64,000 nt of DNA from contig NC_064542.1 in the NCBI RefSeq assembly GCF_023856365.1, positions 20,650,338 through 20,714,337 on the forward strand, read 5' to 3'. Positions 55,903 through 64,000 of this stretch are shown in pieces. Under the pieces are notes generated by a model. That model was not told the DNA's origin, searched no databases, and worked only from the letters and a program-made list of their open reading frames with translations. Position 1 is the first letter of the stretch. The number at the start of each line of letters is the position of its first letter. This stretch comes from Brienomyrus brachyistius. Its lineage: Eukaryota > Chordata > Actinopteri > Osteoglossiformes > Mormyridae. Position numbers and translations under genes: made by a program.

Positions 55903-58015
55903 CTGCGGGGAGTCGCAGTCAGGCTGGGGCAGCCAGGATAAGTCTCCCCCCCACCCACCCCCTGGGATTTTGCTGATGCACACCATTAATCGCATATAAT
56001 TATTACACACAACACTAATTAAACCATTCCTACTATTTCAATATAAAAACCGGTTTATTACTGGTTACTCATGACAGGTAATATTTAAATAACACCCTGG
56101 ACCAAGACAATTTGGTTATACTGACCAAAACACATAATTCAGTATAACATCCATCCATCCATCCATCCACAGGGCCAGCTTCTACCGAAGCAAAGAAGCA
56201 GAAAGTATAACATGAACCAGTTCTGTTGGGATGCTGTTAAGGTAGAATGATACATTTCTCATAGACAGACATGTGTGTGTGTGTGTACACACACACACAC
56301 ACACGCACACACATACAGTGTGTCCCACAGCAGCGCAGAGATTTGGATCAGAACCACGGGCCATAAATCGTCCTGCGGACCTTCGGCTGCTGCGGCAACA
56401 CCGGCCAAAGACGGCAAATTCTCAGAGGGTTTTCAGAACAGCAATTACTCCCCCAGTCTGTTTTAACAGACACACTGTCTGCAGGCTTGCTCTCTCCCCC
56501 TCCCTCTATATCTGTCCACCGCCGAACGCCCCAGGGAAAGTGAACAGGCTGGGCCCTTTAGTCATGTCACTCAGGTGAGCCACATGTGCACGTAGGAAAA
56601 AAAAAAATCACACTAACAGTGTGAGGCAGAACCCAAACACACTCACTGCAAGAAGCGAAATATCTAACCGAAAACGACCTAAGAAAAACACAACCCAAGA
56701 AAGTGCAAGGGGGGGGGGGGGGTGTCTGGAGCAGTCAGCCAAAGGGGAGGGGAATCAACCCCATCACCAGTATTGGCATCAGATGCAATGGCATCCAGTG
56801 ACCAGCATTAGGGAGTCGCTACAAACCCCTCTGCCAAATTCACCACTGGCCACTAGGGGGCCCTGACCACCACTGAGTAGGTGTGAGGCTCACGGGGAGA
56901 CATTGACACAGTACAGGCAGAAAGAGGGTGTGTTATCAGGCTGTATGCTGTAGAGAACACACAGGTTTTTATAATCTAAAACCAGGAAACAACTTTTGAA
57001 CTCTGACGATTAATTAGAGGCTACAACACACGCAGCATACACCTTACAAGACATGTAAGCGGCAGTGAAAACATTGATACATAATTGTTATATATCAGCC
57101 AATAGCAGCCCTGACAGTGCTGTAACCACGACCCACAAAGTTATGTAGACTGTTATGTCTCCATGGCGACAGCCCAGCTCAGGACGACCAGCAGCGGTGG
57201 ATCATTACGCCCGTAACCCAAACCCTCCTAGTACGAGCCTCTGGGTGCCATAAAGCTCATTCCGTCTGGGCTTCATGCTCCGCTCCGCAAGGATTTAAGC
57301 TGGAATCAAGGACTAAGTAACCTGTGACTTGAAGCCACGCTGTAAAGACATCGACAGGATTAATCATACAGACGCATGATCCACAGAGCCAGATTGAAGA
57401 ACGCGCTACATTGAGAAACGAAATAAAACGTCTTTCAGAAAACAGATAATATCTTATAGAAAAGTAGACGCTGAATTAATATTAAGGGGCTCATCAAAGT
57501 GCAGGTTGTAGTGAAGGAGACTGTAGTTGTAATAGCAGTGGACTTTCCACTAGGTGGCAGCAGTGTCTGGCTGGGACACGACGTACTGCTGAAGCACCCC
57601 AACAAACCCTGAACAACGGTGATGTAATGTGCAACCTTAGGTTTAAATACAATATGGGCAGGAGCGCAGATGGATGGGCGGGGTGGGGGTGATGGAGCTG
57701 AATAACGGGAATATGGCGTCAACTGGCGGGCTCTCACATTGTGGACAGCTCACCCTCCTTTGCCAGCACTCTGTCTGCACCGACTCAGCCTCCCCTGACT
57801 CGCCTCTCATCACGCAGTCACCACTCATCCTTCTTTGCCAGCGATCCGTCTCCACCTTTTCTCCTCAGGTATTGTCATGTAGCACTTCCCTCCTTGTTCC
57901 GATCGATCGCTCCATTTCTTTCTCTGCCTTCGACCTCCATCATCTCTCTCTGGAAATACATTCTTATTTTTTCTGCTTGTGGCGGGGGGGGGGGGGGGGG
58001 GGGTGACTGAAACTT
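55903..58015. other. mapk9 upstream region with microsatellites
   Basis: It should contain the mapk9 non-coding first exon or exons and promoter, but I could not place them. (CATC)n lies at 56149-56169, (GT)n(CA)n at 56272-56314, and G-runs at 56709 and 57983-58002. No other gene was recognised. Confidence 0.45.
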
Positions 58016-58017
58016 GG

Positions 58018-58491
58018 AGGCATCACACTATTCCCACTGGCAGTTAATACCATGTACTATATGTAACATTCCTAACTAGTCCCACTGGCAGTTAATACCA
58101 TGTACTATATGTAACATTCCTAACTAGTCCCACTGGCAGTTAATACCATGTACTAAATGTAACATTCCTAACTAGTCCCACTGACAGTTAATACCATGTA
58201 CTATATGTAACATTCCTAACTAGTCCCACTGGCAGTTAATACCATGTACTATATGTAACATTCCTAACTAGTCCCACTGGCAGTTAATACCATGTACTAT
58301 ATGTAACATTCCTAACTAGTCCCACTGGCAGTTAATACCATGTACTATATGTAACATTCCTAACTAGTCCCACTGGCAGTTAATACCATGTACTAAATGT
58401 AACATTCCTAACTAGTCCCACTGGCAGTTAATACCATGTACTATATGTAACATTCCTAACTAGTCCCACAGGCAGTTAATACCATGTACTA
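58018..58491. repeat. 48-bp satellite, left block, about 10 copies
   Basis: The unit is TCCCACTGGCAGTTAATACC plus ATGTACTATATGTAACATTC and CTAACTAG. The copies are nearly identical and continue on the other side of the Tc1 insertion. Confidence 0.93.
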
Positions 58492-59660
58492 CACTGAACA
58501 AAAATATAAACGCAACACTTTTGTTTTTGCTCCCATTTTTCATGAGATGGACTTAAAGATCTACAATTCATTCCAGATACACAATATTACCATTTCTCTC
58601 AAACATTTCTCACAAATCAGTCTAAATGTGTGATAGTGAGCACTTCTGCTTTGCTGAGATAATCCATCCCACCTCACAGGTGTGCCACATCAAGATGCTG
58701 ATCTGACATCATGGGTAGTGCACAGGTGTACCTTATACTGCCCACAATAAAAGGCCACCCTGGAATGTGCAGTTTTGTCTCACAGCAAAATGCCACAGAT
58801 GCCACAAGCATTGAGGGAGCGTGCAATTGGCATGCTGACAGCAGGAATGTCAACCAGATCTGTTGCTCGTGCATTGAATGTTCATTTCTCAACCATAAGC
58901 CGTCTCCAAAGGCGTTTCAGAGAATATGGCAGTACATCCAACCGGCCTCACAACCGCAGACCACGTGTAACCACACCAGCCCAGGACCTCCACATCCAGC
59001 AGGTTCACCTCCAAGATCGTCTGAGACCAGCCACTCAGACAGATAATGCACGGCCCCATGTTGCAAGGATCTGTACACAGTTCTTGGAAGCTGAAAATGT
59101 CCCAGTTCTTGCATGGCCAGCATACTCACCGGACATGTCACCCGTTGAGCATGTTTGGGATGTGCTTGACCGGCGTATACGACAGCGTGTACCAGTTCCC
59201 ACTAATATCCAACAACTTCGCACAGCCATTGAAGAGGAGTGGACCAACATTCCACAGGCCACAATTGACAATCTGATAAACTCTATGCGAAGAAGATGTG
59301 TTGCATTGCATGAGGCAAATGGTGGTCACACCAGATACTGACCGGTTCTGAGTCCCCAGACCCCCAATAAAGCAAAAAACTGCACATTCCAGGGTGGCCT
59401 TTTATTGTGGGCAGTATAAGGTACACCTGTGCACTACCCATGATGTCAGATCAGCATCTTGATGTGGCACACCTGTGAGGTGGGATGGATTATCTCAGCA
59501 AAGCAGAAGTGCTCACTATCACACATTTAGACTGATTTGTGAGAAATGTTTGAGAGAAATGGTAATATTGTGTATCTGGAATGAATTGTAGGTCTTTAAG
59601 TCCATCTCATGAAAAATGGGAGCAGAAACAAGAGTGTTGCGTTTATATTTTTGTTCAGTA
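58492..59660 (+). mobile_element. Tc1/mariner-like element, internally deleted, with inverted repeats of about 285 bp
   Basis: The left arm 58492-58776 and right arm 59376-59660 are near-identical inverted repeats beginning CACTGAACAAAAATATAAAC and TACTGAACAAAAATATAAAC. The element sits in the satellite word GTAC|TA|TATGTAAC, with TA duplicated at 58490-58491 and 59661-59662, the Tc1 signature. Near-perfect arms suggest a young insertion. Confidence 0.95.
58775..59341 (+). pseudogene. Tc1-like transposase with large in-frame internal deletion
   Basis: The 188 codons are uninterrupted. Residues about 10-75 form the paired-type helix-turn-helix DNA-binding region (ALRERAIGMLTAGMSTRSVA, then ISRLQRRFREYGSTSNRPHN, RRPRVT). 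After LRPATQT the frame jumps straight to DNARPHVARICTQFL and SPDMSPVEHVWD. The second Asp and the Glu are 34 residues apart (DD34E type), but the segment with the first Asp is gone; about 150 residues are missing compared with the usual 340. It cannot catalyse transposition. It could still bind the ends if translated, which is inference. Confidence 0.9.
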
Positions 59661-59995
59661 TATATGTAACATTCCTAACTAGTCCCACAGGCAGTAAATA
59701 CCATGTACTATATGTAACATTCCTAACTAGTCCCACTGGTAGTTAATACCATGTACTATATGTAACATTCCTAACTAGTCCCACTGGCAGTTAATAACAT
59801 GTACTAAATGTAACATTCCTAAATATTCCCACTGGCCGTTAATACCATGTACTTAATATACCATCCCTAACTAGTCCCACTGGTGATTAATTACACACAT
59901 TTAATGTAATATCCCTAATTAGTTACACAAGAATATTACGGCTAGTACATGTCATCACCAAACGAGTCCCGCTGGTAATTAAGGGTGCCATAGAA
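59661..59995. repeat. 48-bp satellite, right block, increasingly degenerate
   Basis: Three to four good copies follow the Tc1 element. Units then drift (CCCTAACTAGTCCCACTGGT, GATTAATTACACACATTTAA) until about 59995. Confidence 0.85.
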
Positions 59996-61490
59996 TGTAT
60001 TTTTTCTCAGTATTTAGAAATTTCTGGTGTCTTCATACAAGGGTTATGAACTTGGTTTGGCTAAAAATGCCTAGAAGCGCTTTTATAGGCTTAATAACAG
60101 CCCTATAATTTGGCTCTAGAATGCAACAGGCCGACTTCCCTTTTTTAGTAAGCTCATTAATATGTTGATGAGCTCTGCTCTGATTGGCTGAGAAAGTTGA
60201 AGTTTCTTTCAAGTCAATTAGAGGGTAATATTCTCGCTCACATGCCAACACTGAAAGAAGTCGCACTATCAGCTGATCACCTCCACAATTTGAGAGTGAA
60301 ATGCACATGATTTCTTCTCCCTTTACTTATAGTGTGGATAATGCACCCAGTGATGTCCAGCATGAACTCATTGATCTGCAGTCTGATAATCTACTGGCAG
60401 AGCGTTTTAAGTCAGTATCACTGGTAGAGTTTTATTCCTCTCTCATAGAGGAAATCTTCCCACACTCGAGGAGGCATGCTCAGAGGATGTCGGTTCTCTT
60501 CGGATTTACTTAAATCGATGAACAAACATTCTCAGTGAGGAAGTTTAACAAATCCAGATATAGATCTTCTCTTAGTGATGATCACTAGTGTGCTGTCCTT
60601 CCACCTCAGATATTCAACCTGACTTCAGTGCACTTGTTGAAGCCCAAAACAGGTTAGATTTCACTCCCTGAACACTAGAAGAACTGAGGTAAACCAAATG
60701 CACATTTTCTAAATAGTTTTTTTTTATAAACGTTCCTTAAATAGTGCAATAATTCTGTGCTCCACCCTTGTTTGACTGTTTGACATGTTTGGGTTATTGT
60801 GCTTTATCAATGTAGGTTGATGCTGCTATATTCCAGCCATCTAAAACCATTCCAATTTCTCACGTGGCCCCTTTAGAAAAATAATTGCCCAGCCCTGATC
60901 TAGAACCATCATCTCTACAATCATGTGAGGCTTAACACTTCGGTCGACAACGGACCGCATCTATGACGGTGTTCCCATAGGATTATAATGCAGTTGAAAA
61001 ATTTCTATCGTCTAGTGATGTTGTAGCACAACACATTGCTCACCTGTTTGTAATGCTGTGGCAAATACCCCCACTGCAGTATAGCGCATACAGTTATGGA
61101 CGGTACATAATACTGAAATGATAAACTGGTTTATGCATTTACTACACTATACATGACATTGTTACTTTAGAGTCTACTTCAAATTTGCCAGTTGACTCAA
61201 ATACTCCAACTTCAGCCTCTCATCACCGTGTTTAGCATCGCAACAAGAACATTGTAATTATTTTACACCTCAGTCAACAGATGACTGTACGACGCCAGCT
61301 ATCGTCAAGAACTCCAAAACGGCAAGCTGAGAAGCTCATAAAAGCTCATAAATGTGTTGTTTGCAATGAGTTACTTTGGTATCGTCTGATATTTCTCTAG
61401 CTAACCAGAAGTAGGCTACAGCCAGTGCAGAAGCCTCTTGTCGATGTCAGTATCCCGGACTGAGTAATGCTGATTACTACTTCCCTGATT
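59996..61490 (+). mobile_element. remnant of a hAT-superfamily element inserted in the satellite
   Basis: The satellite stops at about 59995 and reappears at about 62340. Between them lies a hAT transposase fragment (60301-60670) with A/T-rich flanks. The element's own ends were not identified, so the limits are approximate. Confidence 0.5.
60301..60670 (+). pseudogene. hAT transposase C-terminal fragment (ZBED/GTF2IRD2-like)
   Basis: The frame reads DVQHELIDLQSDNLLAERFK, SVSLVEFYSSL and RRHAQRMSVLFGFT, then a stop. After it the same frame resumes with EQTFSVRKFNKSRYRSSLSD before further stops. This is the conserved C-terminal dimerisation region of hAT transposases of the kind found in ZBED- and GTF2IRD2-related proteins. 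At least two stops make it non-functional. Confidence 0.82.
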
Positions 61491-61492
61491 CC

Positions 61493-61613
61493 CAGGGATA
61501 CGTTTCCCAAAAGCATAGCTGCTGCATTAGCAACTTACATAACTGAGCCAATGCAACTGAACAGTTCTAACTGTGTAAGTTGCTAATGTGAGCTTTTGGG
61601 AAACATACCCCTG
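61493..61613. mobile_element. fold-back MITE (CAGGGATACGTTTCCCAAAAGC type)
   Basis: The left arm CAGGGATACGTTTCCCAAAA, with ATTAGCAACTTACATAACTG, is mirrored at the right by CAGTT...GTAAGTTGCTAAT and GCTTTTGGGAAACATACCCCTG. The CAGGG end suggests hAT ancestry, but no clear target duplication was seen. Confidence 0.78.
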
Positions 61614-61823
61614 AACAGGACTAACCTTCTTAGTCTACTAGCAATAAATAACCTTATACAATTGGCTATCAGAATGTATTTTTTCCCTCACCAGATGCAC
61701 ATTTTTATGCATGCCCCTCGAGAGAGAAAGCATGTTGCAGGATGTGCATATTTGGTTAAGAGCTGTAGTCCAAGGATTTATGAATCAACCCATTGTACCA
61801 TTTCTTTGACATATATGGGATTT

Positions 61824-61910
61824 ATGTGTGACCCATCACCACGAAATGAGTCTTAAGTCGCACTGGTAGAAATGCACCCATAAGACTCATTTCGTGGTGA
61901 TGGGTCACAT
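61824..61910. repeat. 87-nt near-perfect hairpin
   Basis: The left arm ATGTGTGACCCATCACCACG plus AAATGAGTCTTA pairs with TAAGACTCATTTCGTGGTGA plus TGGGTCACAT. It gives 30 pairs with a single 2-base bulge and a 25-base loop. Probably a small fold-back MITE, with a shape similar to a microRNA precursor. Confidence 0.85.
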
Positions 61911-62006
61911 ATTTGAACAACTGTGTCTGAGATTCATGGTAGGTCAGTTCCATGCACCGAACTCTCCTCATTCAGTTATGTCGCATTTTCATTCTGTGGC
62001 ACCATT

Positions 62007-62310
62007 CAGGGACGGACGGATTCAGCGGGGCCGCTGCCCAGGGGCCCTTGGGGTGCAGGGGGCCTGTGGGGCCCCTAGCCCAAAACAATTTGCAACGCTT
62101 ATCAACAATGTATTTTCGTTTGTCTATTTCAGAGGGCCTACATTCTTTGATCCTCTGCCTACAAGGGCCACTGACCCTATAGGGAGGGCGTTTGGCTGCT
62201 CAGGGCCCTTGAATTGTGGTGGTTGTGGTGGTGGTGCTGGTGGTGGTGGTGGGGGGGGGCCCTCGCGAACGTTTTGCCCAGGGGCCCACACAACCCATAA
62301 TCCGTCCCTG
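62007..62310. mobile_element. 304-bp hAT MITE with perfect target duplication
   Basis: The ends CAGGGACGGA and TCCGTCCCTG are perfect inverted repeats. GCACCATT is duplicated exactly at 61999-62006 and 62311-62318. The interior has GGGGCCC-rich words at both sides and a GGT/GGTGGT run. No coding capacity. Confidence 0.92.
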
Positions 62311-62339
62311 GCACCATTAATAACATGCACAAAATGTAC

Positions 62340-62640
62340 GTCTTCTAATGTCACATTCCTATCTAGTCCCACTGGTGATGAATGACACGTACTACACTTA
62401 ATATCCCTAACTAGTTCTGATTGCAGTCAATAGCACACACCAAATTTAACATCCCTAATTAATCCCACTGGTGACTAGTTATATGCACTTAATGTAACAA
62501 CCCAAACTAGTACCAGTAGCAGCTAATAACCCGTACTAAATATATGAATACCAATTGGTCCCACTGGCAGCTAATAGCATATAAATGTAATAACCCTAAC
62601 TAGTCCCACTGTTAGTTAATGACATTACTATTCCCCCAAA
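62340..62640. repeat. 48-bp satellite, oldest degenerate block
   Basis: CTATCTAGTCCCACTGGTGA, CCCTAACTAGTTCTGATTGC, AATTAATCCCACTGGTGACT and later units keep the satellite's length and core but differ at many positions. It is the far side of the array interrupted by the hAT remnant and MITEs. Confidence 0.75.
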
Positions 62641-62901
62641 GTCACATACAAACTGCATTTATAGGACCTGCAATCATTACACATAATACATATTTGAACA
62701 CACGCTTTTTCCTGTTATTAAGGTGGACAAGAAAAGTGATCTAGATACGAACCCCAGTTTCATCTCCTGCTGCTGCATCCTACAGGATTTGGGGGGGAGG
62801 GGGGTCATCTTCTAACTCACTGAGACCACTGACACCTGTTTTTTTTTTGATTGCAAGCACGGATAATTCGATAATTGAGTGTTCCCTTAATTTGGACCAC
62901 A

Positions 62902-62913
62902 CACGCGCGCGCG

Positions 62914-62998
<85 letters not shown>
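62902..62998. repeat. (CG)n(CA)n microsatellite
   Basis: About eight CG units run straight into about 38 CA units. Alternating purine-pyrimidine DNA of this length can adopt Z-DNA. Confidence 0.95.
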
Positions 62999-63002
<4 letters not shown>

Positions 63003-63186
63003 ATGTTGCCTTCAGGATGCTTTTATATCATGAAGCAAACCTACTGTTAAGGCATTAAGTAACATCAAGTAACTAATATAAAACATAATAAAATGAGAGA
63101 AAACACAGGTGCCCTTGGGGGTGACATCATAAGATGATCGAGGTCCCTTAAGGCCAGAGTTATGTGAGTCACCAAGGAGTGACGTC

Positions 63187-63365
63187 CACTGCAGATCATA
63201 GCCCGTACACTGCAGATCATAGCCCGTACTCTGCAGATCATAGCCCGTCCACTGCAGATCATAGCCCGTCCACTGCAGATCATAGCCCGTCCACTGCAGA
63301 TCATAGCCCGTACACTGCAGATCATAGCCCGCCCACTGCAGATCATAGCCCGTCCACTGCAGGCT
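63187..63365. repeat. 21-bp minisatellite, about 8-9 copies
   Basis: The unit is ACTGCAGATCATAGCCCGTC plus C or A. Because 21 is a multiple of three, frames on both strands stay open (a 7-residue TADHSP-type periodic peptide), which is an artefact. Confidence 0.93.
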
Positions 63366-64000
63366 GCACTGGCGCATTACCAGATCGTGGAGAGAAGGTG
63401 GAGAGCCGACTTTTAAAACCTCACCCACCTGAAATCCCAGGCCTCAATGACTCTGTCAATACATTAGGGCATTCAAGGGAAAGCAGAAAAACAACAGAGA
63501 GATATAAATAAAATATAGAATCCATAACACACTAAGCATTTTGATTTATATACTGGGAACAAATTCCAGAGTGTCTTGCAAATTGTCAGCAGCTCACTGA
63601 CATGTGCAGCTTCTTGGAAGTCTGTCATTCCACTGTTTAGTGCCAGTAAAACTGGCCGGCAAATTTTAGTGCCGTAACATTATATTGCGGGATACAGTAT
63701 TTTGATGGTAGTTTAAAAAGCAACGCCATTCCAGTATTTTCCCAAGAAATCGCCGAGTGGAGAGGGTGGGGTAATTTCCCTGGCAATACAGTAACACCCC
63801 CCCCCTCATTGTTCCTAATCTGCCTCCCTGAAATCAGTATGTCCAATGTTAGGTGTCTGGTGACAAATAGCTCAGACCAGCACAGACACAGAAGATCTCA
63901 GATCTGGGCAGCAACATCTGATGAACTTCCTTCTATGAGCTTATAAACAGATACGCAGAGCTACGAAGGAAAAAGATCTCAGCTGCGTCGACGGTGTAAA
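63366..64000. other. right end of window, nothing recognised
   Basis: No exon or mobile element was recognised in the last 0.6 kb. A C-run lies at 63796-63805. Confidence 0.45.

Noticed and set aside
63164..63511. 115-codon ORF with TADHSP repeats and its minus-strand counterpart
   Set aside because: The 21-bp tandem unit is a multiple of three, so open frames on both strands are expected.

Overview
The window is vertebrate nuclear DNA, almost certainly from a ray-finned (teleost-type) fish. The evidence is split genes with GT-AG introns, two recognisable vertebrate signalling genes, Tc1-like DNA transposons, many short hAT-type MITEs with 8-bp target duplications, tRNA-derived SINEs with an ATGG tail, and very dense (CA)n and minisatellite DNA. 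I cannot name the species.

Two real genes are supported, and they converge tail to tail. On the + strand, seven exons between 38685 and 45023 encode an ARHGAP22/24/25-family RhoGAP that most resembles ARHGAP24. Its short form (588 codons) has a catalytic RhoGAP domain, a long Ser/Pro-rich linker and a C-terminal coiled coil. An additional upstream exon at 36276-36392 encodes the end of a PH domain and joins the same RhoGAP exon in frame. The gene therefore has a long PH-containing form, whose earlier exons I did not find, and a short form from an internal promoter. On the - strand, eleven coding exons between 55873 and 49608 give a complete 422-residue JNK, best matched to MAPK9/JNK2.

From 1 to 36 kb I recognise no gene. 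This stretch may be intron and upstream flank of the long RhoGAP form. It holds microsatellites, minisatellites at 14.6, 21.4 and 24.5 kb, decayed Tc1 copies at 9.8-11.5 kb, hAT MITEs at 16.3, 27.6 and 27.8 kb, SINEs at 13.7 and 30.0 kb, and repeated copies of a GTGGGGAC-type element flanked by (CA)n. From 36 to 45 kb lies the RhoGAP gene, with a (ATCT)n array just upstream of its PH exon and an expanded hAT MITE in one intron. From 45 to 49.6 kb the two 3' ends are separated by a 37-bp minisatellite and a SINE. From 49.6 to 56 kb lies mapk9, one of whose introns is mostly a 67-bp polypyrimidine minisatellite. From 58 to 63.4 kb a 48-bp satellite has been interrupted by a Tc1 element, a hAT transposase remnant, fold-back elements and a 304-bp hAT MITE.

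Functionally, the RhoGAP would switch off Rac/Cdc42-type GTPases, and JNK is a kinase downstream of those GTPases. The arrangement matches two human pairs, ARHGAP22-MAPK8 and ARHGAP24-MAPK10, which are also convergent. This pair is therefore probably a third duplicate of the same ancient block.
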